Shown: positions 1 to 11,803 of the stretch, piece after piece
Layout of the letters: every line of letters starts with the position of its first letter
How positions within the stretch are numbered: position 1 is the first letter of the stretch
From: Ophthalmolycus amberensis
Lineage: Eukaryota; Chordata; Actinopteri; Perciformes; Zoarcidae
DNA length: 64,000 bases
Assembly (NCBI GenBank): GCA_024529925.1
Contig: JAFEUB010000912.1
Span: 662,501-726,500, forward strand
Direction: 5' to 3'
Program-made: the position numbers and the translations under genes
The notes under the pieces: model-generated
The model's database searches: none
Seen by the model: the letters and a program-made list of their open reading frames with translations, nothing else
Told to the model about the DNA's origin: nothing

Positions 1-1695
1 CCTGCCTCTGATCACTAATCAAGCCCTCCCTCCTCATCAGCACAACTCCCCTCACCTGTTCAAACCACTATATAAACCCCTGCCTCTCAGTCACTCTTTG
101 CCAGAGCATTACCATGTCTACTTGCCCGTTTGGCTCGTCCTGTTCAGTCTTAGTGTTACTGGATCTCAGTGCTGCATTCGACACGGTCGACCATGCCATA
201 CTCCTAGAAAGACTAAACATCTGGGTGGGACTCTCTGGCACAGCACTTAACTGGTTTGAATCCTACTTGAAGGACCGAGAATACTTTGTGTCTGTAGCTG
301 ATTACACATCAGAGCTGACTAAAATGACATGTAGTGTTCCCCAAGGTTCAATACTGGGGCCTCTTCTGTTCAACATCTACATGCTTCCACTAGCTCAGAT
401 TATGGAAAACAACAAAGTGTGTTATCATAATTATGCAGACGACACACAAATCTACATAACTATGTCACCAGGGGACTATAATCCCATACAAGGGCTGGGT
501 AACTGCATTGAACAAATCAACAACTGGATGTGCCAGAATTTTCTTCAATTAAACAAAGATAAAACAGAAGTAATTGTTTTTGGTACCAATGACGAACAAT
601 TGAAAATCACCGCTCAGCTTCAATCACTGATGTTAAAACCCACAAACCAAGCCAGAAATCTAGGTGTAGTTATGGATTCAGACCTCAACCTGAACAGCCA
701 TATCAAGACAATTACAAAATCAGCCTACTATCACCTGAAGAATATATCAAGGATTAGAGGATTTATGTCTCAACAGGATTTGGAAAAACTTGTCCATGCA
801 TTTATCTTCAGCAGACTGGACTACTGTAACGGTGTGTTTACAGGTCTCTGTAAAAAGTCTGTCAGGAAGCTGCAGCTGATTCAGAACGCTGCAGCTCGAG
901 TCCTCACTAAGACTAGGAGGGTGGATCACATCACTCCAGTTCTGATGTCTTTGCACTGGCTTCCTGTCCAACAAAGAATTGACTTTAAAATCCTGCTGTT
1001 GGTTTACAAAGCACTGAATGGTTTAGGGCCAAAATACATCTCTGATCTGCTGCTACCTTATGAACCATCCCGACCCCTCAGGTCGTCTGGGACCGGTCTA
1101 CTTTCTGTTCCCAGAGTCAGAACTAAACATGGAGAAGCAGCGTTCAGTTTTTCTGCTCCACATATCTGGAACAAAGTCCCAGAAAGCTGCAGGTCTGCTG
1201 AGACCCTCAGCTCATTTAAATCAAGATTGAAGACTTTTCTGTTTGCTGCTGCCTTTAATTGAACCACATTCAATTAATATATTAATCAATTTCCTGCATT
1301 TCTGCATTTTACTACTGCTATTTTATTTCCTACACTGTTCTTAATTGCTGTTAAATCTCCTTTTCTTTTGCCTTATGTTTTGATGCTTTTAATGGTTTTA
1401 AAAGGACTGCACAATATATCGCCATTTCCTCCGGGACCGAGTTCGTGCAAGGCGTACACTATAAAACGCAGATCGGCAGAGATCTTTTCCAGACGTGGTT
1501 TGTGTGCGAGTTAATTGCAGCATTGCGGCAGTGTATGGTTGATTGCGTGCAGCGTAATGTCTCAGGGAGACATCGATTATTGTTTCAATGTATGTTTTAA
1601 ATCTCCTTTACTTTTGCCTTTATGCTTTTAATGGTTTCATGTGAAGCACTTTGAATTACCTTGTTGTTGAAATGTGCTATACAAATAAACTTGCC
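1..1695 (+). mobile_element. 5'-truncated L2-like non-LTR retrotransposon (LINE)
   Basis: The open frame at 114-1262 (382 codons) is the C-terminal half of a LINE reverse transcriptase. It has the palm block DLSAAFDTVDH, the catalytic box YADDTQIYI, the SRLDYCNGV and LQLIQNAAARVL blocks, and the HWLPVQQRIDFKI tail typical of L2/Rex/CR1-like elements. The AP-endonuclease and the N-terminal part of the polymerase are missing. The 3' end (about 1640-1695) has the L2-style tail in which a GAAGCACTTTG block is followed by GTGCTATACAAATAAA. Bases 1 to about 147, including a TATA-like CTATATAAA at 69-77, do not look like L2 and mark the truncation junction. The frame is uninterrupted, so the copy is fairly young, but it lacks the machinery to move by itself. 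L2 clade is my best call; a related Rex/CR1 lineage is possible. Confidence 0.88.
1351..1637. repeat. Insertion in the LINE tail flanked by a direct duplication of about 40 bp
   Basis: The stretch starting TTAAATCTCC at 1351-1398 recurs at 1597-1637 with few differences, ending both times in TGCTTTTAATGGTTT. Between the copies lies about 200 bp unrelated to the LINE. Its left edge (GCACAATATATCG) and right edge (CGATTATTGT) are imperfect inverted repeats. This resembles a small non-autonomous DNA transposon or a gene-conversion or duplication event inside the LINE 3' UTR. Confidence 0.5.
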
Positions 1696-1759
1696 TTGCC
1701 TGTTCCCGGTTTCCCGGCTTCCCCGGCTTCCCCGGCTTCAGCATTGGCGTCACTTTTCA

Positions 1760-3600
1760 GACATGGAGTTTCCTGATGATTGATGCATACATGAAATCTG
1801 AACTCTGCATTTATCCCATCCTAAGTATTTAGGAGCAGTGGGCTGCTGTAAAGCGCCCGGTAAGTAACTCGGGGGTCAGTGTCTTGCGTCTTTGCTCAGG
1901 GACATTTGGCATGCAGAGGAGCCAAACTGACAACTTTGTGATTAAAGGACGACCCACTTTACTGAGAGCCAGACCACTCAACTGTATTGGTGTGTCATAA
2001 TGTCCCATGTGCATGGCAATGGGTCATTGGGTACATACTGTGCTGACTGTACATACGAGGATATACAGTATGATGGTGTTGTACATTTTCTGGAAACCAA
2101 ATAAATATAATGAACAATGAACAGAGTCATAAATTATCAGATACTTTTCACTGAATTTTAGGGAAAGTTATTTGATATTGTGTATGTGTTTTGTTGAGTC
2201 TGTGTGCATTTGTATGTATGTCCATCTAGGGACAGAAGTTGTAGATTAGTAGAGCTGTCCTTGACCAAAGACATCATTTGTCAACTAATCAATTGGTTGA
2301 TCAAGAATCACACAGAAGCACTTTAAATCGTATGTTTATCAGCGATGTTCTCAAACTGTTTCTTGGAAATAACTCGACGAAAGAAATCTAAGTACACGTA
2401 GAAAAAAACAACTAATTAGTTGATTAAATCGACTCAGCGCTGAGGCTATAAATACAGAGATATGTGAAATTGTTGATTCTATATTTGTGACATCCTCAAT
2501 TTGTTAAGGTAATTGTCACATTTCACATTTTTGCTTTATGAGTAATTAAGCTTTAATCAAAACTGCCAATTTCCTGTCAAGCGACTATAATTCATGTACT
2601 AATCATCTCAAAACTCCTCATTTCATTGAAAAAAAATCCTGTTCATCAAATATTGCCATAAAGCAGACCTGCTCATGGATTGAGAGAGAAACCCTCTCTG
2701 TGTTCCTGCCCTGCTAATATGATCCATTCCTGATCAGGAGACCCTTCCTGCTTATTGTTCAGGATGCAGATCATTTTATCAAAAGCCATGGAGAGAGGGC
2801 AGTGTTTCTCCACACAGGCAGCCGATCCACCGGCCCTTTGAAGGTGGCACGGAAAACAGGACCTGCGACAGGAAGCTCTCCACCCTGCATACTGCTAGAG
2901 GCCAAAACAACGTGTGAGCACATTGGCTGCTGAGATAATAACATACCATGGTGTGTAATGAGCTTTCATGTTGATATAACCACTAATGATCTACCTGAGC
3001 GCCTGTCTTTGTTGGTGCCTCGTGGCTGTGCTGTAAACCTTGTGCCACACACTATGCCATGGAGAGGTTCGAGAGCTGTAATTTTCCTTCCTTTTTAAAC
3101 ATATACGTGTCCATGTGCTCATTTACCCTGCAGCATCAGAGTCTGCTGCTGCCGTCTTTGCCGAGAAACGACAGCAATCCAGCAATCATGGCCGGGGAGG
3201 ACAACCTCATTTTCATGAGCGTCGTGTTTTGTCTTTTTAGAGCCAGGAGGTTGCAGCCAGCTCAGTTCCCCTTAACACGTTTCATCAAAGCAGCAGCTCG
3301 GGAAAATCCCACTGAATCTGGCCTGTCAGCTTGAGGATGACAACAACAGGGCGGCTGTCGGCAGGACGTCTGAGATGGTTCTATCCCTCGTTCCCTCCTC
3401 TCATCTCCATGTGTCTGCACATCCCTCGCACTTCTTCACCTTGACCAGGATACATGACTGGGGAGCTGACAAGCCCAGGCATGTGTGTGTGAGAATATGT
3501 TTTCTGAAGCATTTGTAGGTCAGAAAGAATTGCCTCACTGAGTCTGACGGAAGGCTTAGAAATATTTTTTTAGTCTGGACTGGCTGTAAAGCCTTGCTTA
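1760..3600. other. Non-coding stretch, no gene seen
   Basis: No open frame here has protein-like composition or recognisable splice context. At about 2245-2430 there is an AT-rich segment with repeated ATCAATTGGTTGATCAA and GTTGATTAAATCGACT blocks. This fits a worn copy of the ATCGATTA-type dispersed repeats of fish genomes. The rest is unremarkable. Confidence 0.5.
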
Positions 3601-4847
3601 TAGGGGTGTCACGGATCACAAACCTCACGGTTCGGTTCGGATCACGGTTCAGGAGTCACGGTTCGGATCATTTTTCGGATCAACAAAGAAAAGGGGAGGA
3701 GACAAATATAACTTTGCTTTCCATTTATTAATTAAAGAACTTCAAGAACACTTAAAGCAAAGAACTTTGGGCTATAGTCTTACATGAAAACAAAAATATT
3801 GAATATGTCCAATTTGAAACAAAATGAAATAAATAAATAAATAAAAAAACATTCAACAATACTCAATTCTGATATCCTCGTCCTTTCATCAATATTGAAA
3901 GAAAGAAACAGCTAGTGAGCTAGCTTCCACTGTTTACACTGAACTGAACTGCTCAGCAACAACTTGGGTCTATGTTTACTTCCTGTCAGGTTATGCCATT
4001 CAAATACACAATAATGTTTACCATTATTGTGACATTATTTTCAAAAAGATGAGAATATCTCCATTGTCTCCATGGTCGACCTTTCTGTGGTGACTGGAAT
4101 ATTATTGGGCCTGTCTAGCTTCACTCTGATACTTCTGTCAGCACCTGAACCAGGTGTGTGTCTGTGTGACTCTCACAGAGGGGGCGTGTCTACAGCACCG
4201 GACTAAGAATCACTCCGCCGTGGTGAAAGCAGTCTCTACAGTCTTTTCCTTCTCATAGAGGCCTGGAACAGCTTCACACTGAGTGGGTGCGTGAGTGGAT
4301 TTCGTAGCGTGGCTCAAGCATTTTAACCAGATTTAGAAATCCTTTGTTTTCTACACCGGAGTGTCCCCCGTCGCTGACAGACGGGATGGTGTCTCTTCAT
4401 ATGTGTGGACATGCCGATGTTTTGCCGTTGTCGTGTGTCTCTCTTTAAATAACGCCTACATACCGTAACGGTTTCGTCCACCACCCTCATCCGTTATTAT
4501 ACGTTACAGGGAAGACAAAATGTTCCCAAACTTGCGACTTAAATGACGTCGCGGCTTCTGACGTTCCTCCGCTCGCCATGACTTCACCGTTAAATGCTTC
4601 TAAGCTGCTCCGTTCACGTGAACACACTACTGCTTTATATCTGTTCACTGACACTCTGCATTGATATTCGGGGACTTGTTACTTGAAAAGGAACAGCAGC
4701 AGTAGAACTTTATTACACACTATGATGATTACGCTGTAAAAAAAAAAGAAAAAAAATACTCGATTGATCCGCGGTTCACAAGTGATCCGAACCGTGAGGG
4801 CTGATCCGAACGGATCACGGATCAATCCGTGATCCGTGACACCACTA
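3601..4847. mobile_element. Non-autonomous hAT-like DNA transposon, 1,247 bp
   Basis: The left end TAGGGGTGTCACGGATCAC and the reverse complement of the right end, TAGTGGTGTCACGGATCAC, match at 18 of 19 positions. Both ends also carry subterminal repeats of the ATCACGGTTC/GGTTCGGATC type (3620-3680 and 4765-4835). The TAGNG start is the hAT-superfamily signature. The flanking octamers CTTGCTTA (3593-3600) and CTTATGAA (4848-4855) agree at only four positions, so the 8 bp target duplication is decayed or absent. The interior has no transposase-like frame, so the element would need a helper in trans. The superfamily call rests on the terminal motif only. Confidence 0.75.
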
Positions 4848-5549
4848 CTTATGAATGTTATATTATCGCACAGTGTGTGCGGAGAATGGAGAATTCACAG
4901 AATATGCACACATGCAAGGAGAACAAATGCTCTGTTTCAACAGGTGAGTGCAGACACAAAGCTTTTATAATGCATTACAGGATATGAGGCAGGACTATTC
5001 ATGAAAGTGGCCTTCGGGACAACTCCCTCAAGTGAGTTTAAGTGTTTACTCTGATGCACGCGGCTTCATGAAGGCTCAGACAGTTCTAATCTAACACGCC
5101 CAAAGAAACAAAAGTCTTCTATTTTCTGGTCAATAAAGTCGTAGAGAATGAAAGAACTGCCATGAAGTGGCCATGAAGATATGGCAAGTGATCACTTCGA
5201 TGAACGGCTTCCCCTGAATGATACAACCTTATGTTGTTCATTTTATTGCCCAAGGTGCAGCTCATGGGCACACAGAGCACTAATGTATCTGTGAACCCCA
5301 TCAGCTAATGCAGAGAGTAAAGTCGAGAGGAGCTGTGGATCAATTCAGGTTAAAAGGGGCCAAGTTTGTTTGCCCTCAGGGTAATGAAGGGGCGAGTGTG
5401 TGACTATGCATGACTGCAAATGTTTGTCCAAGTTAACTGCAAAAGATATGTTGACAGATATTTTAGATGCAGAGAACTGATAGTGACGCTTTGTGCTAGT
5501 GAGGCAGGAATGTTTAAACACAATAACAGAAAAGACAGGGGTGAGAAAG

Positions 5550-5551
<2 letters not shown>

Positions 5552-5646
<95 letters not shown>

Positions 5647-5648
5647 CA
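5552..5648. repeat. (GT)n microsatellite with a short GC-alternating end
   Basis: About 44 uninterrupted GT units are followed by CGCGCGC. The alternating purine-pyrimidine tract can form Z-DNA and is probably length-polymorphic. Confidence 0.95.
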
Positions 5649-8600
5649 GGCAGGCATTAAAGCAAGAGTGTGACCAAATTATAGAAAGCAGTTCCTAGAC
5701 CGGTACCTGCTCATTACCTGAAGATGACTTACTTTGCAAATTACAGAGCAGCCAAATGTCCCAGGTGTATCAATTGAACCTCCTTCTCTCCCTCCCTTCA
5801 TTGCGCACACACACACACACACACGTAGATGCACAAGCTATTACTTCTGGGGAAGAAGATGCACAGATTTTAGTTCCAGGTGCGACATTTGTACTCTGCA
5901 CCACCGTCGCCATCGAGACTTAGTGAGTATAATCAAGTTAATCTGTACGGCGGGAACTGGCTAATGAAGTTACCTTCTCCCTTCGCCCCAGGCTGGGAAA
6001 TGATGTCTCCGTCGGGGGCCTTTTAACCTCCACATGCTCGCATGTTTCCTCAAAAAGCCTCCGGAAACACACACCTTCACACGCCAGCTTAATGAGTGCC
6101 TAGGGAGGCAGCCAGACACACATACTCAAAGACAGGTCTGCTTTGAGCTCGTGCTCACCCTGCCTAGAATACTGAGGCCTTCCCAGAAACACTGAGTATA
6201 CTGTAGGTCCCTGTGAAGCCCTGGGGCTGACAGGACAAGGACAAAGATGGAGAGGAAACACAGAGCCTGATGATACAAGCAGGGGGAATGATGGAGCAAT
6301 GAAGACGGATACATTAAGAACAGGAAAGCACCTTGGCACAGGGATGTATGTGAAAGATACGTCTTTTAGAAATCCAGTGATATCTAGTTTTACTTCGGGT
6401 CCTTTTTATTACAAGAATCACGGTACCAGCTCAACATGGGGGATTGTTAGAGAGAATGTCACTGCTATTTTAATGGTTTATTTTAACCCTATATAAAGCC
6501 CAACACTACATTTTATGACAAAGACAAAAAAAAGTGCAATGACTAAACGTAGCTGAAGAACGAGAGCAGCAGACGACAGCTGTGAGAAAGCATATGGTTT
6601 CCATGTTTGTCTTCCGGTAATTCAGACTCAACTTTTTCTGCAGCTGCTTCAAAATAAAAGCCTTCAAGAAAAACAAACAGATGGCGACCGACTACTGTGA
6701 AACAATTGAGTCAGGTGTGGACTAGTATTTGCTTGTATATTGGGCTAAATCTACCTTTAAGTACTGCTTATGTTTTGGTAGGGAAAACCTTGTAAAGACA
6801 CAGATGGAAAAATGGCACCATTGAAAGTATGCAGAATTGTCTATTAGTAGTTCCTATTTGCAACAGATGTATTGATGATTATCACAGGATTACTTGGATA
6901 CTGAATAAAAACTAAAAATCTGATGAGTCTCTGGCAAGTTCTGCAGTTATAACAAGCATTTCTTTTTTTCTTTCTAATTGGATTTATGGATGTTTAAACT
7001 ACAATATCTAACGTTCTTTTGTTTTTAGAACACTGGTATGCACCCGTTTCTTTCACTTCACGCAGAATCTGTCGCGTGCCTCTTCCTCCGCATTTATCAT
7101 CCTCTAGTAAACTGGCTTTGTCTAACTCCCTCTAATTGGCCAGTTGACCTCTTGACCTTATGGAATAGAGCTGTTGGACCAAAATCTATCAATTAACAAC
7201 TAATCCAATCCAAAACAAGCAAAACTCTAGACATAAGCCAAAGGGATTTAGCCAAAGATTTAGGGTGTTCATGATTTAGAACTGGTTTATAGATCATTAG
7301 TATACTTAACCAGTATTAAACCCTTATAAACCCTTTATAAACAGAATGTGGTACTGGGATTTTCCCCCAAGAGTTGAGAAAGAGCACACAATAATTTCAA
7401 GACTTATGAAAAACACATTTTCTTCACAATAACTTCTGAACTTCACCTTTCACCCATATGTCTCCCATTACTCATTTTAACCAGATGGTATCAGCCACAG
7501 GTGCAGACGCAAGCATTTCTTGGAACTAAAGAAAACTCTTTCTTCCCGACCTCAGGAGAAAATAAAAGACAGACCGACGGACAGACCAATCTTAAATCCT
7601 TCAGCAGGAGTTTGTGGCGCCACAAGGACTCACTGGACTGGGATAGATCCTCAGTTCCATGGCCTAAGCACTGAACGAGCCCGTTCCCCCAGGAGCATAT
7701 GTGCCTAACCAAGCCAACAGACAACCAGTGAAGCGAGGAACCCTCCTCTGAGAGGAAGAACCTAGTTAATGCATCTGTCATAATGATAGTCTCAGCCACC
7801 ATTGCACCTCCACAAACCACTACTGAATCCCAATCAGAAGTTGTCTCCTGCCACAGAATCAGAAACTCACTCCTTATCCTGGCTCTGAGAAAGGAATTAA
7901 GACGTCAAGTTGTCGGAGAAGTTTTCCTCTTTTGCTTTTCCTGTTAGGTAATAAATGAAGCCAAGTTAGCCAGATAAACACATTCCTGTCTGCCTCTTGT
8001 TCTGGTAGCGCTATGTCAGACATGACTGAGTTAGCCCTCCATGCTGTGCAGTCCCTCTGATGGGATTAGCTCTAAAAGATTGTGGAAAACAATTCCCTGC
8101 TCCCTCTGAAGCCAAAGTTAAAACAAAGCATTTCTGTGTCACGTTGTGCACTGATAATTCTGCCAACTATCCACCGGCAGGAATGTTTTCTAATACAGAG
8201 CTGATACCAGAAATAAATGCACAAGTTCATTGTAAATAAGAGTAATGCGATGATTTAGGTGGGCCATTTGATGTAACCTTTCTGTGTTTGGATAAACCCG
8301 CTCCCTCCATTCGTATTATTCACACTGGCCTGGTTCCCTATCCTTTCTAAAGGGCAACAAATGGCTTCCCTTGTGGTGCAGAGGCTTCAAGCGTCGGGTT
8401 ACCTCTGCATGCGCATCACAATAAATGGCTGGACTGACAAAAAAGAAGCTATCTCACCATTCTCTGTTTCACATTGCCAAACACAGGCTTTCCATTTCAG
8501 CAACCATGTTTCCTAAAGTAGAGGAGGGCAAAGACTATATCAGGCTTTCAGGTTCTTCTTTACAGCTCGTTCACTCAGTTAATGAGAACATAAATTACAT

Positions 8601-9489
8601 CCCACAAAAATATCTGAATCATCTATAATATTTATAAGAGTGCGAGTGCAGCGCAAGAGAGGAGAACAATCGTGCGTGTTTCGTTTTTAACGGTGCTGGT
8701 GTAAAGGCAAATATGTCTGAACACTGCTAAAATACCTCAGGGGAGGTGTATAGCAAATTATTACCATTTTCTAATTAGGTTGAGACAAATGATAAAAAAA
8801 AAAGTTTTAATATGTGAGGAAAGAAGATAAAGCAGGAAGGTGGGGTGCTGCACACTGTGAGTAAACAAAGCTATCTACGGTAAAGCCTATTAGCTCAGAG
8901 CGAGGGATCTCAGCATCAACAGGGCTCCATTGTCAGTTGTCTTACCGTTACATGATGCTAAGCAGAGTAATACCCATATTAACCACCATTCTCCTAATGC
9001 CTTTTCTCCTGTCCCCTGTGATCAGCGTTTCCAGCCATAATCCCAGCGCTGAGCTGATTCCTAATTACCCTGGCTGTCCGGGTAGACAAAGGGCAGGCCA
9101 TGACCGACCTGCTCCGACCTCTCCGACACACAGTGTGCTCAGCTACTCTCTAAACACAGAATGGCTCCAAAGCCCGTTTCTATGGCAGAGCCGGGCTTTT
9201 TGATCTTTGCAGTGCAATGTATTTATCATCAGAAAAATATGTCCTAAACAAAGTATGCAGATTTTTGCATTAGCATTTTCACACTGGGGAGGAATAAAGC
9301 AAACAAAAGCTCCATAATAATCCACATTGTGATTTATGGAAGTTCAACAGGGCCAAAGGATATGTACGGCAAATATTTACATATAATCAGGTGGGAACAA
9401 TCACCAATCTGCCCCTTCCATATAAAACACCACCTAGGTGCTCGCGAGCATGCATGCAAACACCCACTCTTTCACCCACCCACCCTCAC

Positions 9490-9515
9490 ACACCCACACA
9501 CACACACACACACAC
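9490..9515. repeat. (CA)n microsatellite
   Basis: A short CA tract inside a longer CCCACACA-rich stretch. Confidence 0.85.
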
Positions 9516-11786
9516 AAGCAATTATTATAATCTTCTGTTTGTGGTTTTGAATTAAGCTCTTTGTTAACAACACCCCGTGGGCTCCCTGGACATTCTTGCA
9601 TATTTCTGGCTTTGCGCCTAATGTGAGACACGCAAACGGTGCGCTGCCCTTGGCTGCAGAAGGTCCATGCTCTTTGAAATTTGGCATGAAAGCTTTCCGT
9701 CCACATTAGTCTTTCCAGGCCGCTCAAAAAGTTTGCCATTTGTATTAAAATGCCAAAAACAACAGAAAAGCATTGACATCTCCTCCATTGGTCAGGCCTC
9801 TAGCACCGGCAGCTTTACAGTAGATCACATCACAATACTGCTGTCAGCTTTCTGAAAAGCTCCCTTTTCCCCTGTTTCACATGACAATGTGAGGCCAGCG
9901 TTTTAAGAATCATCCATGGGAAGCGTTTTCAAAAAGGTCACATTTTTAGTGCCAGCTTAGCCGAGTACAGATGCATTTCCAAACGTAGTAGTGCAGACAT
10001 GGTCTTTGCCTGACTGTGGAAGGAAACATGAAAGGCTCCTCAAAACAAGGCTCTGGGTCATGTTGGTACCCACTTCAATCCTCTCATAAGCCCCTCATCG
10101 CTAGGAGCAATCACCTCCCCCATTCCAAGCCTCCCCTTAGCTGGCCAGGCTAAGTCAGGCGGCCAGCGCAGGAACAAACAAAGGTCTTTCAAACTGTTTG
10201 ACGAGCTGTCCCTCAGGAACGCCAAGCAGCTCAGCAATCACCAGGAGGAGGACCCCGGAGGGCCCTGGTGGGCTATGAAGCATGCTCTGAAGGAAGGTTA
10301 GTCAAGGCTACCACACCTGGCATTCAGGGGAGAAGAAGATCACCTCTCCGGGTCTGTAGAAACAGACCTAAACATCAAGGTATGTGCAGGCCTTATGAGG
10401 AATTGTATTGTACCTTTTCTCAGAGCAACACAATAACAGCACAGTGATCTGAAGATAAAGGGCACATATTTCCTCGGTCAGGAGCGATCTCTCTTCATTA
10501 GTGTCCCTGCAGGACTGACTCACACACCGTCTAAATGCACTGGGCAGCAAAAAGAGATTCATCTCCTTGCCCTCAGGCAATTATACCACCTTGTCAAAAG
10601 AAATGACTAATAGACACTGTTTTCAATGAATCAGCTGCAAATGAGTGATTTGATTCGTGCATGCTGCCCACCGTGACGCTGGGGAGATGATAACGAGGAG
10701 GAAAGCTGAACTGCTTGCCCCTGAAATGTCTTACAACGAGACAAAAGTGTAACAGCCGAAAGGGAAAGGGATGTTCTTTTATGAAAAAGTTACTCGCGAT
10801 CCCCCGAGCAACTGCTGACATATAGCAGCATGTCAAAGCGAGGAGGGTTGTGATGGGAGGTCATGTAGGATCAAAAGGAGGGTTTCAAGAGGAGGAAGAC
10901 AATAAGCTGATTGTGACAGGCTGTGTTTGGGAAATCAATACGCTCTGCTTTTGCTCCGTTTCATTTCAACACCTGAAACAGAACAAAGTGTTGAAGCCCA
11001 GCCGAGTTCCCCAACTCGCTTTACTAACATCATTGACAAAAGCTTTTCAACCCACACTGGAGGTCAGGAGCCAGTGTGCTGCCTGCCAGTATATCATAGC
11101 ACGCGTATCCACATGGGTTTTCACGTCAACTTAAGAATTCATGGACTTCGAAAATTCCAGATGAACTCTTTGAAAACCCTGTTAATGTCACCCAGCCAAA
11201 AAACAAAACAAGGTTAACCAACATCTCACTCGTGTTAATTTGACTTTACAGTCGAGTGCCTCATACATGTTCTATGTGCTCAAGAGGTTTGGTATCAGTC
11301 CACTGACTGATTCACCGGCAGCTGGCACCTGTGCTGCCACAGCTGCTTTGACCTACCAGCAACCCACCAGCAACAGCAGCTGTCCCAGCGGAGTGGAACC
11401 GCTGCGTCAATGTGACCGTGCTGCAAGGAAAGAGAGACGAACCGCCTCCACCTCAACAGCATCCGGGGACGACCAATGCAAGCCAGACGCCGTATAACTG
11501 AGAAGGTATGGCTTCTTTTTTTTTTTGAGCACTGTTTTACTTAGACTTCATGCCGTGAAGGCCTCAAATACAATGCCCTTTTAAATTGGCACACTAGCCA
11601 TTATCCATGCTCTGTTGCACTTTAATGCCCTTCAATTTCCACTGTCCTAATAAAGTTTACGTGAAAGCGTGTCAGTCTAATAAGTGTGAGCTACATCAGA
11701 ATAATAGGTGTTCGGGTTCATGGCTGGGTCTCTGCGATGATATTTGTTTTTTGCCCATATAGGGACCAGTCAAACCAGAAATACCA

Positions 11787-11803
11787 CCCCCCCCCCCCCC
11801 CCC
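11787..11803. repeat. Poly(C) run of 17
   Basis: Seventeen consecutive C. A G-rich tract lies about 120 bp away (around 11924-11940), so the pair could form a hairpin or four-stranded structure. A homopolymer like this is also a common sequencing-error site. Confidence 0.9.

Noticed and set aside
5420..5698. 92-codon plus-strand frame through the (GT)n tract
   Set aside because: The middle is alternating Cys-Val from the microsatellite; no splice or start context.
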